Shown: piece by piece, positions 11,355 to 23,161 of the stretch
Layout of the letters: every line of letters starts with the position of its first letter
How positions within the stretch are numbered: the stretch's first letter is position 1
Assembly: GCA_963854835.1 (NCBI GenBank)
Contig: OY978525.1
Coordinates: 7,737,540-7,801,539, forward strand
Reading direction: 5' to 3'
From: Megamerina dolium
Taxonomy: Eukaryota > Arthropoda > Insecta > Diptera > Megamerinidae
DNA length: 64,000 nt
Translations under genes and position numbers: made by a program
Notes under the pieces: generated by a model
Database searches by the model: none
The model's input: only the letters and a program-made list of their open reading frames with translations
Told to the model about the DNA's origin: nothing

Positions 11355-12150
11355 CAGGGTGATTTTTTAGCAACTTTCTTTTTGGCAACACTGTTTTTGG
11401 CAGCTCAGCTGTTTTCGTGTAACATGTTACTGTCAAGCATGTTTAGTTTGGTCTATAATTTAATCATGGATCGACTTACAAACGGACAACGCTTGCAGAT
11501 TATTGAATTTTATTATCAAAATTCATGCTCGATTAAGAAAGTGCACCGAGCACTTCTTCCATTTTATGGTCAGCTCATTTTTGGTTAAATGGATATGCGA
11601 ACGATTAAAATTGTCGTATTTGGTGTAAAAGGCAACCAAAAAATGCATTGTTTGGTGTAGATTATGGGTCGGTGGCATCATTGGACCGCCGTACTTTTTC
11701 AAAGACGACGAATGCAGGAATGTTATTGTGAATGGCGAGCGCTACCGTGCGAAGATTACAAACTTTTTTTTTGCCTAAAATGGAAGAGCTGGACTTGGCT
11801 GACAAGTGGTTTCAAGAAGACGGTGCCATATGCCACACAGCACAAGAAACAATGGCCCAATTGGGAGGTGAGTTCGGTGAATAGTTTATTTCACGTTTGA
11901 GGCCGGTCACTTATGCGCATAGATCGCCCGCTTTAACGCCTTTAGACTATTTTTTGTAGGGCTATGGTACGGCTCATGTCTATAGCGACAAGTTTGCAAC
12001 TGTTGACGCACTGGAAGCCATTGAACATTGAATTATATAGATCGTTCTATCGATCGTTCTAAAGATATGATACATTTCTCTAAATTTTATGTTTTTTTTT
12101 TTTAAATCAAATTCGAAGGCTCTTAAGTAAGTAAGTACAGGCTCACCCTG
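11355..12150 (+). mobile_element. IS630/Tc1/mariner-type relic, copy in B1
   Basis: The left end is CAGGGTGATTTTTTAG and the right end CACCCTG, with TA on both sides. The B2 copy has the more complete right end ('aaaaaatcaccctg'); here about 15 bases next to it are replaced by a 'taag' repeat. Total length is about 0.8 kb against the 1.3 kb or so of full elements, because the middle of the transposase is deleted. Confidence 0.8.
11467..12030 (+). pseudogene. Deleted IS630/mariner-type transposase
   Basis: The N-terminal part starts at ATG 11467 (MDRLTNGQRLQIIEFYYQNS...), a helix-turn-helix region. It then jumps, at 'ttatggtcagctc', to an 'HFWLNGYAND' segment that in the family follows the first catalytic Asp-Glu. 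A later frame has 'WFQEDGAICHTA' (second catalytic Asp) and 'LTPLDYFL' (third Asp). I count 41 residues between these two Asp residues in the broken frame, which fits the DD41D (rosa-type) group, but indels make that count uncertain. Several stop codons interrupt it. Confidence 0.7.
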
Positions 12151-12628
12151 TACTAGTACTTATCTGGCACATTGTATATATTTATTTTGAAAGAAAATAC
12201 AACATTTTGTAGGATCACAGAAAGGATCACATAGTGTTATTCAAACGAATAGATCCTTTTGAAACGTAGTTTAGAGAACAGACAATTAGCAGGAGGTATC
12301 TTTTTAGGATAATCTTTACACTTCATAATTGTACCGTGTTCCATATGTTTAGTACACTTGTGTGTTATTCATATTTTCATTTTGAAAGGTCTATCTACCA
12401 ATACGATCTTCTATGGATGATTTTCTATTGAAGCAAGCCATTATCTATATTCTTTCCTTTCGTTGAAATAAAAATTTTTTCTTTTGTATATTTTATTTTA
12501 TGACTCTCGGAGTTATAGAGCCTACAATACTTGTATATGTTAATTATAATTTCATCAGGAGAGGATGAACATGGACGAGCATCTTTTAAATAAATACAAT
12601 ATATTTCAGAAATATTAAGTTGAGAATT

Positions 12629-12916
12629 CTAAGTAAATTTTGAGTAAATTCTTAACGAAACAAATGCGCATAAAGATTTTAAACAAGAGGTTTATTTATT
12701 CCTTTTCCATGCATATTGCGAGCTAATTAAATGCATTATTAACAAGAATGCAGTTAACATAGTAAGATAAATCTAAGTAAATTTTGAGTAAATTCTTAGC
12801 GAAACAAATGCGCATAAAGATTTTAATTAAGAGGTTTATTTATTCCTTTTCCTTGCATATTGCGAGCTAATTTAATGCATTATTAACAAGAATGCAGGAA
12901 ACATAGTAAGATAAAT
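12629..12916 (+). repeat. 144 bp tandem duplication, B1
   Basis: Two adjacent copies begin 'ctaagtaaattttgagtaaa' at 12629 and 12773 (period 144) and differ at only a few positions. The same pair is at 36155 in B2. The surrounding 12320-13350 has no coding sequence; minus-strand copies of the dispersed motif ('tttcatcaggag' near 12552, 'atttcattaggggaacagaa' near 13038) are visible. Confidence 0.85.
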
Positions 12917-13543
12917 CCTTAGCATAAATACATAGTATAAGTAATTTATGCTCACACAATTTACAGGGTCTGTGTTACGAAGAGAAATGAAATAAATACA
13001 AAATAGCATAAAATGCTGATTACACAAGTGTAACATTTCATTAGGGGAACAGAACGATAGTAATGAAATATCCTTAAAATTATATTGTATATTACAGCTA
13101 ATTTACAATAGAAGATTTTCAATAGAAGATCATACTGATAGATAGACTTTTGATCTTCAAAAATGGATGGAACAATAACTATTTATGTGATCATAAATGT
13201 TTCGAACTATTGCTTAATGCTTAACAAAATAGTTTCACATTCAACATGAATAGATCCTTTTAACAGGAAGACTTATTTCGATAGTAATATCAACAATTGC
13301 AATTGAAATCGCAGGTATACAAAAGTATTAGATATCTAAAACTAGTAGAGTTTTCCAAGAAATACTGATCTGTCATATTCTGAATACTTTTTCTTTGGAA
13401 GAACATCCTTTAGAAAAAAAACTTTCAAATGAAAAGAATTACAATATATTATTCAAGTAAATTGAAATTTATTTTTTCAAATAGAAAATCAGTAGGAGGT
13501 ATCTTTACAATAAACTACAATATATGGTATGTACACGAGTATA

Positions 13544-13972
13544 CGAGGTCGGTCCCAGAACTACCCGACCTAACAAAGAAAACACAACAAATAGGGGAAA
13601 ATTTTTCTTTATTCTTCAACATAATCTCCTTTTAGCTATATACACTTTTCCCAGTGATATTCTATGGCTTCGATACCATTTTTATAGTATGAACTGTCTA
13701 GCTCATTAAAATAGCCATCTAACGCAGACTCCAACTCTTCATTGTTTGCAAATCTTCTACCACCAAGCCATTTTTTTTTAAATTTGGTAATAGAAAATAA
13801 TCCAAAGGAGTTAAATCTGGCGAATAAGGTGCGTGCTGAAGCAATTCGAGATTTAACTCATTAATTTTGGCCATTGCAATAGCGAATGTGTGAACTGGTG
13901 CATTATCTTGATGAAAAAACACTTTCTTTTCCGCCAAATGTGGCATTTTTCTTTAATTTAACCACTTAAACA
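13544..13972 (-). mobile_element. Mariner fragment (3' half), interrupted by RTE, B1
   Basis: The 3' end begins with the TIR 'cgaggtcggtcccagaacta' next to TA at 13542-13543. The element reads on the minus strand and stops abruptly at about 13972, where the RTE tail starts. The 5' half of the mariner is not found on the other side of the RTE, so it was either truncated before the RTE arrived or lost with it. Confidence 0.75.
13719..13946 (-). pseudogene. Mariner transposase C-terminal fragment
   Basis: Contains 'FFHQDNAPVHT' (second catalytic Asp) and 'YSPDLTPLDYFLLPNLKK' (third Asp) with 34 residues between the two Asp residues, the DD34D signature of mariner transposases. Upstream in the same frame there are stops just before 'MPHLAEKK', and the N-terminal DNA-binding domain and first catalytic Asp are missing. 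The ORF loses family resemblance after 'NLKKNG', so a C-terminal frameshift is likely. Identical in the B2 copy at 37245-37472. Confidence 0.8.
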
Positions 13973-14020
13973 TACTTACTTACTTACTTACTTATGTGGC
14001 CATAACAACCGAGTATCGAT

Positions 14021-16100
14021 TTAGGCCGAAAATAACATGCTTCGCCAGCCATCTCTGTTCTTTGCTAGCTGGCGCCAGTTAGAAATTCCAAGCGCCGTCA
14101 GGTTCTCCAGTACTTGGTCTTTCCACCGGAGGTTAGGTCTTCCTCTTCTGCGTCGTCCTTCAGCGGATTCCGAATATAACACCTTCTTAGCTGGAGGGTG
14201 TTCTTCCATTCGCTCGGCATGACCTAGCCAGCGCAGCTGTTCGATTTTGATGCGCTTTACTATGTCAATATCGGCATACAGCTCGTACAGCTCATGGTTG
14301 TACCTTATTCGGTACGCGCCACCAACGCAAATAGGTCCAAAGATCTTGCGTAGGACTTTTCTCTCGAAAACTCCAAGCATTCGCTCATCTGAGGTGGAGG
14401 ATCACTCTTGCACCTGTTTGCAAGAGTGATCCTTCGCAATATCTCCAGGCTGGCGTCATTACTGCTGTTAATGCTGGTTCCAAGATAGACAAAGTCCCTT
14501 ACTACTTCAAAAGCGTAGTTGTCAACAGTGACGTGCTGTCCAAGATGCCGGGACTCTTTGTTTGTTGACACTAGAGACTTCGTCTTGCCCTCATTCACCG
14601 TGAGACCCATCCGACGGGACTCTCTTTCCAACTCTGAGAATGCTGCACTGACTGCTCGCGTGTTCATGCCGATTATGTCAATATCGTCGGCATACGCTAA
14701 CAGCATTACACTTTTGTTGAAGATAGTGCCATTGTGTCGTAGATCAGCAGCTCGTATTATTTTCTCCATAATAAGATCGAAGAAGTCGCAAGATAACGAA
14801 TCACCTTGTCTGAAACCCCGTTCGGTATTAAACGGTGCAGAGAGGTCCTTCCAATTTTCACTGCACAACGGGAGTTATGCAGTGTCATTCTACAAAGTCG
14901 AATGAGCTTTGCAGGAATACCGAACTCAGACATTGTTGCGTAGAGGTAATCTCTTACCGGACTGTCGAAAGCGGCTTTATAATCAACAAATACGTGGTGT
15001 GTGTCGATCTGTTTTTCTTGGGTCTTCTCCAGGATTTGGCGCAGTGTGAAAATCTGGTCGATGGTGGATTTACCAGGTCTGAAGCCACACTGATAAGGTC
15101 CAATCAGGTTGCTGAGCATAGGCTTCAACCTTTCACACAGTACGCTCGATAGAACCTTGTATGCGATGCTCAGGAGACTTATTCCACGGTAGTTGGCGCA
15201 AATTGTGGGGTCTCCTTTTTTATGTACAGGACAGAGAACACTGAGCCTCCAATCATCAGGCATGCTTTCATCAGCTCGCGTTGCGCCTGCACACAGGGTT
15301 TTTCTGTAGGCGGCGCCTTTCTCTGCGTCGCGACACTCCTGATCATACCACTCATTCCTCAGAGGCCGGTAGTAACCGATTACCTCCTCGGCAGCAGTAA
15401 TCATGGAGTGGGATATATGTGTCCACCGTGCGCATGTATCATCAAGTGGGGGAGTGTTCTGCATAAGCAGATCCGATAGTCGAGTGGAAAATGCATCTGC
15501 TGTCTCTGGTGATCGCAGCTTACTGACGTCGAGCTTTCTCTGTGTGGGACTTCTCTTGTTATTTGCTACACATAAACGTGTGCGCACCTTAGCTGCAACA
15601 AGGTAGTGATCCGAGTCGATGTTGGCACCACGGATCCATCACCACATGATCAATTTGGTTTCTTGTACGTTGATCTGGAGACAGCCATGTCGCTTTGTGG
15701 ATGTCGAGATGCTGGAATCTGGTACCACCAATTACCATGTTTCGTGCTGCTGCGACGTCGATCAGCCTCATTCCATTATCGGAGGTGTTCTGGTGGAGGC
15801 TGAATTTTCCGACAGCTGGACCAAAGGTACGTTCCTTGCCCACCATGGCATTAAAGTCGCCAAGCACGATTTTGATATCGTGGGGGGGGGCAGCGGTCAT
15901 AAGCTTCTTCGAGGCGCTGAAAGAAGCTCTCCTTGGTCACATTGTCCTTCTCATCCATCGGAGCGTGGGCACATATAAGGCTGATGTTGAAAAATTTTGC
16001 CTTGATGCGGATTGTGTCCAGCCGTTCGTTCACAGGCGTGAACTGTGAGACAAGATGTCGTAGTCTCTTGCTGACCAAAAATCCACATCCTAATTCGTGC
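14021..16100 (-). pseudogene. RTE endonuclease/reverse transcriptase, broken (B1)
   Basis: Reading in the transcript direction: an AP-endonuclease part with 'LVSKR', 'KIVLGDFNAMVG' and 'NQIDHVVMD' (16100-15620); a reverse transcriptase with 'CPVHKKGD', 'NYRGISLLS', 'GPYQCGFRPGKST' and 'FVDYKAAFD' (15587-14900); and, after a frameshift near 14850, 'GFRQGDSLSCDFF' and the polymerase box 'LLAYADDIDIIG'. A C-terminal basic segment ('LRWLGHAERMEEHPPAKKVL...') follows at 14300-14021. Frames break at least at about 15860, 15600, 14850 and 14410. Between 'TLANRC' and 'MLGVFERKVL', the several dozen residues usual in the family are missing. Confidence 0.85.
14398..14433. other. Perfect 15 bp foldback hairpin at an RTE deletion junction
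   Basis: A 15-base arm starting AGGATCACTCTTGCA, a 6-base loop CCTGTT and the exact complement of the arm. It sits where the RTE coding sequence skips a segment, and the reading frame changes across it. The family has no palindrome here, so it looks like a foldback created with the deletion (template switch). It is present unchanged in B2. Confidence 0.85.
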
Positions 16101-16239
16101 CGATAACTTGAGAAAATATTGAGCTATTTCAACGAAATTTGGCACAAGTAACCTATTCTCCAAGGGTACGGAGGGGATTGATATTGGGCATGATCGGTCA
16201 ATAGCTATGCCCCCACCAAGCATTCAAAGCGACCAACCT

Positions 16240-17100
16240 CGGAATTTTCAAAATCTTTAATTTACTATAACTCACTTAATATACTATCTGGTGCAACAAT
16301 ATTTGGCATATAGAGTTATTTTATAATACTATATAAACTTGACAAAAATGTGCGAGCCACGCCTACTTTTTATTGTAGCTCCCATACAAAGTTTCTGTAC
16401 TTCTTTTAAATTGAAACAGCTGTAACTTCTATAATCTTCTGTCCAGAATATCCATAATTGACGCTTAGATTAATAGGGTAGTCGGAAATAATCTGGAAGG
16501 AAATCAGTGTGCCACGCCTACTCCTTCATGGGTAGGCCTGGCACTTTTAAGCTACATAACTTACAAACCATTTAGCATAGAACAACGAGATTTATGGTAT
16601 GGATAAGTATTGTAAGAGAAACTAGACTCACAGGAAATGGACTCGCTACGCCCACTGTTTATAGTAGCCCCCATTCAAAATGACCGAATTTCTTTCAAAT
16701 TGAAATAGCTGTAACTTCTGCATCCTTTTGTCTAGCACAATCATAATAAATACTTAGGTTAATATGGTAGTCGTAAATAATCTGGCAAAAAATCAGCGTA
16801 CCACGCCCATTTTTTATTAGGGCTCCCATACAAAGTTGAGGAAATTAAACAAAAATGTTAACCGCCATAACTTACAAACTTTTCAACGTAGGACAACCAA
16901 ATTTAAGGTGTGGATGAATATTGAAAAATTAATTAGATTTACAAGAAAGAGGTAAGCCACGCCCACTTTTTATATAGCTCCCATACTAAGCCTCGGAATT
17001 ATCTTAAAATCCTTTAAATTATCGCTTTTACAAACCTCATAACATACAAAGTACTTCGTCAAAGACATTTTGGGTGTAAATTAGTAGTAAATGTAAAAAT
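16240..17100. repeat. Diverged 155 bp repeats, B1
   Basis: About five units are recognised by 'gccacgcc(t/c)actttttat' followed by 'gctcccatac(a)aag', with starts near 16356, 16511, 16645, 16800 and 16956 (steps 155, 134, 155 and 156). Units also share 'agctgtaacttct' or 'cataacttacaaac'. The reverse complement of the core matches the 153 bp tandem repeats at 61.5-62.6 kb ('tgtatgggaggtaggcgtgg'). Not coding. Confidence 0.8.
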
Positions 17101-17344
17101 TGTTTCTCGAAAAGTGGAAATAAAAGAAAAAGATGGATATTCGAGTAGACTTTTTATATATATATCTACATATGCAGGGTATAATTTGGTCGGCCCCAGC
17201 CGACTGTAAGGAGATTTTTATTATTTATATTTATATGTTCATGTTCATGTTTACAACGAAATCAATCGCAACAAAATCTATGTTGAAGAGAACTGTCGCG
17301 AATGTATACCAACAATGCATATAAACATGTATATTTTGTATTTC
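17100..17344 (+). other. AT-rich segment with a 'cagggtataatttggtcgg' motif
   Basis: No gene is supported; a 63-codon ORF (17133-17324) is simple-sequence-like. The motif 'cagggtata..ttggtcggccccagccga' (split here), with its small inverted repeat TCGGC/GCCGA, resembles the ends of repeats common in fly genomes and probably marks the boundary of the 155 bp repeat element. Repeated at 40624-40868. Confidence 0.4.
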
Positions 17345-19474
17345 TTTCCACGGAATGCTGTGAGTGCATATTAAAATGCACAGCCTATACCTAAGAGCGC
17401 TTACAAAAACGAATCAACGTATCAAGCGCATATGTGTGGGTATTATTGCTATAATTTATTCACCTACAGCATCACATTCATTATCATCGTTATTATCATC
17501 ATTGTCATCAAAATAAATTGAAAGTATTTTGATGCTCAACCAGTGGAACCATCTAATAGGATCGCATGCGTTGGAAAGATGGTGTGTGGGAAACCAATTC
17601 CATTTTTATATCTATTTAAAAATGAGATAAAAACTACGTGAAATACATGGCCCTTGTATCTTCTTTAATGCCAATGAAAAACCATGTTGCATCATCGAAA
17701 GGTGTTATGAGACAAATGTAATGACCATGATGCATTCAAGTCATTCACTTTGAAGCATTAAATAAATCATTCACTCAGCATCGCCATGATTATGATGATC
17801 ATCATTATCATCGTTGTTATCTGAAAAATGTTCCATATATGATAAATAATAGATTCGTGAATAGAAAAAAATCATTTGAAAATATTTCGATGATCACCAA
17901 CTGGAACCATTTAATAGGATCACAGACGTTGGAAAGATGGTGCGTGGGAATAATTACACAACACTAACTAATTTATTCTCAAAACTATTTTCATTATTAT
18001 ATCTATTTAAAAATGAGAGAAAAATCACATGAAATACTCCAATTGAAAAACCCTTGTTCCATGACCGAAAGGTTTCACGAGACAATTGTAATGAGTACAA
18101 TGCATTCAAGTGATAGCACTTTCAATTTTACATAAGCACCTATAAAGTGATCTCATTCAAATGCAAAAATTCGCACGATTTGAAAAAGTTCATTAAATGA
18201 ATATATATTTGCGTTTGAAAGTGTAGCATTCAATTAGGCGAACAGAATGACAATATGTGTGTGTGTAGGCATAATATTTTCTTTTACGAAGCAAAGAGAA
18301 AAGAAAAAATAAAAAATTCTTTTAGTACATTATGATTTTATTACCTGCGACCATTTATTTATGTGCACACATTTCAATAGGATATCATTTCGTATCAGAA
18401 AGAAGATATTTACCATAAGATTCGATTCACCTATACCACAGCATTTGTAGGTGATAATCTCAAACAGAGATCATGTACGTAAAATATTTCTTACCTGTAA
18501 TATTGTTGAAACGATTCTCATGATATATGACCCTTTTGAAATATTTGTATATTCAGGTCAAAGGTTAATACATAGGATTTATGAATGGAATTTTTGCACC
18601 TGCACACTTTTCTACACTTGCATATAGTTCTGTTTTCCTGTTGAAACATTAGGCATACTAATTCAAATATGAAAAGGATTATCAGAGAGGAAATATTCTT
18701 TGATTTATATTTAGGAGTATTGCGAGTATATTTTTTTGTTCATCAAAAACTCTTTATGAGCATTTTTTTCCTCCCTAATTTTAAGTCTTTTATGAAATGA
18801 AATGTAAAGATGTCATCAGAAATATCATCATCAGATAGCATCAGAAAGGATTTATTCGTTGACTTATATCGTTATTGTTGTTGTTGTTTCTTACTTATTA
18901 TTAGTCATAAAGGGCTCATGATGTGAAATGTTTGTAGATGCCTGTTTTTTGCACGTATTTGTTTTCAATTAGGATTTAATCCTTGTTTGCAATTCTGTTT
19001 TCCTGTTGAAATATTATGCGTTCTAATTTGCTGTCCCAATAAATGAAAAGTATGATCAGAGATCCTTGACTCATGTTTATCAGTGGTGCGCTCATAATTT
19101 GGTTTGCTCATCCTTGTTTGCAATTCTGTTTTCCTGTTGAAATATTATGCGTTCTAATTTCCTATCCCAATAAATGAAAAGTATGATCAGAGATCCTTGA
19201 CTCATGTTTATCAGTGGTGCGCTCATAATTTGGTTCATAAAAGACTCTTTATGAGCATTTTTTATTTTTCATTATGAGTTGTATGAAACGGAAAAGATTC
19301 ATAAATATCAAACATAAAGGTTTCCCAAATATATAAACCATAATTCAGTTCTAATTATATTATTTTGAACTATATATTAGGGAATTATCCCTAGAGCGGT
19401 AAAATGTTTGACCGACCCTCATTCCTATCTTCTTTGGAATATATTTTTTTCGAAGCATACTTAACCCGTACCAT

Positions 19475-19625
19475 CAGTGACGTAGCCAGAATATTGGCAA
19501 AAGGGGGATAAGATGAAAAAGATGTATAAGAAAAAAATTTGAATAAATGATTTTCAATATCTATATATTATTATTATTCTTTTTTATTCTTTCTATCAAT
19601 CTGATCTCGCTTGGCTATGCCACTG
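19475..19625. mobile_element. 151 bp hAT-type MITE, copy in A1'
   Basis: The inverted copy of the insertion at 4572. It is flanked by CGTACCAT on both sides (19467-19474 and immediately after 19625), the complement of the 8 bp duplication in A1. The end facing left reads CAGTGACGTAGCC. Confidence 0.85.
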
Positions 19626-21412
19626 CGTACCATCATTACTTAGGCGGTTTCCCTACAAAATTGACATTTCTATTAAATTCGCTCCCTGGTTGATTCTAAA
19701 GAGGTAAATTATAAGACCAACCGTCATTAGTTTTTTTAACCCCAACATTTCTTCCAAACATTTTCTTTATATTATATATATACTCCTTAACGTAAAAACA
19801 TCTGAGAATCGGCAAACACTCAATTAACTTCCCAAGTTTCACCTTCAGACAGAATAAATGTAAGACCGACTCTAATTAATTTTTCCTCCTAAAGATTTTA
19901 CCGGAACATATTTAACCCATATTTCGCCTTTTAGACGATCGTGCCCCCGTACATGTTACAGTTCAAGATCACTTTGTAGTAAAAATCCTTTTAAAATCTT
20001 AAATTTGAATCGTTACAAACCATGTGCAGAATTTTAACAGGAATACAGAAAATATAGAAAATATATTTTCAAATTAATATTGACATTGAATATGGACACA
20101 AAGGCATAGTCATACTCGTATCTCTATCTATACAGGTAAATGGCAACAAAAGTATATATATTCTATAGGTATATGATCCTTTGCAGTGATCTTTCTTAAG
20201 GCACAATCCTTAGATTAGATTTTATTACATTGTATTTTTATGAACTCAACTTATGAACTCAGAGATAATAACTCATAACAATAACATACATATACAATAT
20301 ATATAGAAGGACTTCCTTAGAATTTTCAAGTCTACTGCAATATCGTAAGAATAGATATGCAATTTTAATGGCTTGCGAAAAATAAATCTGGAAAGGGATC
20401 CTACAATGGTCGCTGAGTTCTTGTTAGAATGACTTCAACTATTCGTTTCGCAATTACATATTATTGTAATACTCTGTTTATACTTCAAACAATGAACGTA
20501 ATTGTTAACATTTTTCATGCGATTTCTAAGTGAATTTGAAGCAATCATTTACTAAGATTTCAAGCTGCATTAAATATACTCTTAAATATATACATACACT
20601 GTATATTTATTTCAGTCTCAAAAGATCGATAAAGACTGATCGAAAAGACGTCCATAATACAATTTCCTTTATTTCTGCTATCCTGGTCAAATCGCACTTA
20701 CTAATTGGTTTTAAAGGTCATGGATCAATGTCCTTTAAAGATTTCAAGGTTTCAATATTCTCTTTAATGACTTTTTAAATAATTAGCTGCAAATGCATCT
20801 TGCTATTTATTAATTTGTTTATTGTCTTGGCAGCAAGGATATAGGCACACGCCTTAATAATAAATAATCTTTTCATGATTATAAAACTATGTCAAGGGAT
20901 CAAAATGAAGTAGCATTTCAACAGAAAACATAAAATGGAAGAAAGAGTACTGGAAAAAAAACATTTTTCTATGTTGAAAATGTATCGAATATTTGCCACA
21001 TATGATCATAGCATGTAGAAAAAAAACTGATCTTCTTATTGTCATGATAGCAAAAAGGACACATAGGCACTTGAAGTGAAACAGAATTGCAAACAAGGAG
21101 TACATTCTATTAAATAAAGGCTTTTGGAAATATGGTATATGTATATATACCCACACACCACCTGTACAATTTATGTGAGCCTAATAGTTGGTTTCACACC
21201 TCGAGCATCGAAATATTTTCAAATGAATTTTTCCTTTAAATGAATCTATTAGTTGAACGTGATATTGATGGAAATGTTGATGATGCTGGTGTACCAGAAT
21301 CATTTAGATAATCAGTCAACCAGTTTGTGAATATCTCACACCACAGCACAAAATAATCGACCATTTTACTTGTTACATATACACATACACCCTAATGGAA
21401 ATGCTTCAAGAG

Positions 21413-21447
21413 GATCACACACTGTTGTGATCAATATTACAGGTAAG
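21413..21447 (+). other. Hairpin plus CAGGTAAG block of an array unit
   Basis: GATCACA, loop CACTGT, TGTGATC (21413-21432) forms a 7 bp perfect hairpin, followed directly by 'aatatta' and CAGGTAAG (21440-21447). The same block without a perfect hairpin is in most units. In 57280-57287 of the right flank the stem is also present (GATCACA...TGTGATC). Function unknown. Confidence 0.5.
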
Positions 21448-22957
21448 AAATATCTTAAATAAATGATACTTATATGTGTGGGTGAATCTTACAGTTTTTT
21501 CCTTCTGTTACATACTGATATCCTGTTCAAGTTTGTCCCCGTCAACCACAGATTTGTATATTTTGCGAAATGTGATTTATTGAACCAAAAAAGAAAATCT
21601 ATTTTCGAAAGTATATTTATAATTTTCCCTAACATTTTTTATTATCCTGAAAATGTTAGTACGCATGTACATAATACATAGTTGTGTACAAATACAATTG
21701 AAAGTGGTGTATGATGAATCACTTGAATGCATCATGATGATTGTATGCCTTGTACGAAATCCTTCGGTGGTTGAACAAGGTTCCTCATGCGTATTAAAGC
21801 GGAACTATGTATTTCGTATGACTATATAGATATATAATGATGGAAATCGGTTTGCAAATAAGTCTTATGGAAAATATATATTCTCATACACCATCTGTAC
21901 AATTTATGCTAGCCTAATAGTTGGTTCCATTTGCTGAACACCGAAATATTTTCAAATGATTTTTTTCATCTCATGATTCTAGTATTTATAACTACATACA
22001 TATAAAGAACATAATGTGGCTAACACTAACGATAATAGTGATGCTGCTGAACCGAAACCACTTAGATAGCATGCGATTTATCTCACACTACAACACAAAA
22101 CAATTGACCCAGTCTACTAGCCTGCTTACTACACACACACACACAAACACAGAGATGCTTAGAAAGGATCACACAGCATTGGAATTGTTAGATCAATATT
22201 AGAACTAAGAAAAAAATATAATGGTATGTATGCGTGGATGAATCTTATAGTATTTTCCTTCTGTTACAAACTGATATCCTGTTCAAGTGTGTACCCTTAA
22301 TAGGACTTGAAGCAGAAATTTGTATGTTTTGTGACATATGATTATTACTCTAAATGTCACCGCAATTCAATATGGTTTCAAAAGTATATTTTGGCAAATT
22401 TCCTTACTCATTGCTCTCAATATTTTTTTTTTTCATTATCATGGAATAGTTATGTGAAGTACAGCATCTATGAGTAAGATGATCGATTTAACGAATTTTT
22501 CAAAGGGTGCAATTTTAATTTTTGTATGTTATACCTGCTACTTGAACTATAAATCGATATTTTATGTTCAAATTGTGCAAATTTTTGCATTTAGAAATGA
22601 AATTAGTAGGTAGGTACATACGTAGCTGTGTACAAATGAAATTGAAAGTGACATGAATCACTTGAATGCATCATAAACATGATGGTATGCCTTGCAAGAA
22701 ACCCTTCGGTGGTTGAACAAAGTTTTTCATGCGTACCAAAGCGGAACTATGTGTTTCATGTGACTTTTCCCATCCATATCGAAATATTATAATGGAAATC
22801 GGTTGGCGAATAAGTTATTTAGTCTTGTGGAAAATATATTTTCCCATATACCATCTGTACAGTTTATGCTAGCCTAATACTTGGTTCCATATGTTGAACA
22901 ACGAAATATTTTCAAATGATTTTTTTTCTTCTTACGGATTCTATTATTCATATACAG

Positions 22958-23161
22958 AACACATGATGTAGCTGAACCGAAACCATTTAGCTAGTCAATC
23001 AACCAGTATATGATTTCGAAATATTCTCATGTCACAACACAAAACAATTGACACAATTGACTGACTTTCTCTCTTCACATGTAGTAGACATCTATCTGAA
23101 TAGGAATGTTTCGAAAGGATCATAGAGCATTGTTGTCGTTAGCTCAATATTTTATGTTCAG
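22958..23161 (+). other. Exon-like module of an array unit
   Basis: A 204-base segment preceded by a T-rich tract and 'tatacag', and ending in CAG before GTAAGA: acceptor-like and donor-like signals around a block starting 'aacacatgatgtagctgaac'. All three frames contain early stops, so if it is an exon it is non-coding. The inverted counterparts at 24.8-25.1, 46.4-46.6 and 48.2-48.5 kb keep both signals. No transcript evidence is available from sequence alone. Confidence 0.35.

Larger units (their letters stand above)
11150..13535 (+). repeat. Three diverged repeats ending GGAGGTATCTTT
   Basis: A block running from 'aatact(a)g(t)atttatctg' through 'gaaagaac' and 'cagacaat(c/t)agca' to GGAGGTATCTTT occurs three times, with its end at 11323-11334, 12292-12303 and 13495-13506. 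The first two are clearly similar; the third is more diverged. The IS630-type element (11355) and the mariner fragment (13544) each lie 20-40 bases downstream of one copy. Confidence 0.6.
13975..16105 (-). mobile_element. 5'-truncated RTE-type non-LTR retrotransposon, B1
   Basis: A minus-strand element ending in a short tandem (TAAG)n tail, seen on the plus strand as (CTTA)n at 13975-13994; RTE elements characteristically end in such short repeats rather than poly(A). The 5' end is cut inside the endonuclease domain: translation can be followed up to 'HELGCGFLVSKR' at about 16100 and no further. It is inserted at the broken end of the mariner at 13544-13972. Confidence 0.85.
7376..17344 (+). 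repeat. Core B1 (loop between A1 and A1')
   Basis: Core of about 10 kb, repeated in the same orientation at 30946-40868. It contains a small orphan ORF, a tRNA-derived SINE, two mariner relics, one IS630/mariner-type relic, a 144 bp tandem duplication, an RTE retrotransposon and 155 bp repeats. Every insertion is shared between B1 and B2, so all predate the 23.5 kb duplication. A 276-codon RT segment (14757-15587 and 38281-39111) translates identically in both copies, pointing to recent duplication or conversion. Confidence 0.9.

Noticed and set aside
14037..16048. Plus-strand ORFs of 60-128 codons across the RTE
   Set aside because: They are antisense shadows of the minus-strand endonuclease and reverse transcriptase frames.
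15951..16223. 90-codon minus-strand ORF upstream of the RTE endonuclease
   Set aside because: It is in a different frame from the 'HELGCGFLVSKR' endonuclease reading and starts in unrelated repeat sequence beyond the truncation point.
17133..17324. 63-codon ORF at the end of B1
   Set aside because: Its translation is low complexity (Tyr/Ile/Phe/Met repeats) from TA-rich DNA and carries no motif.
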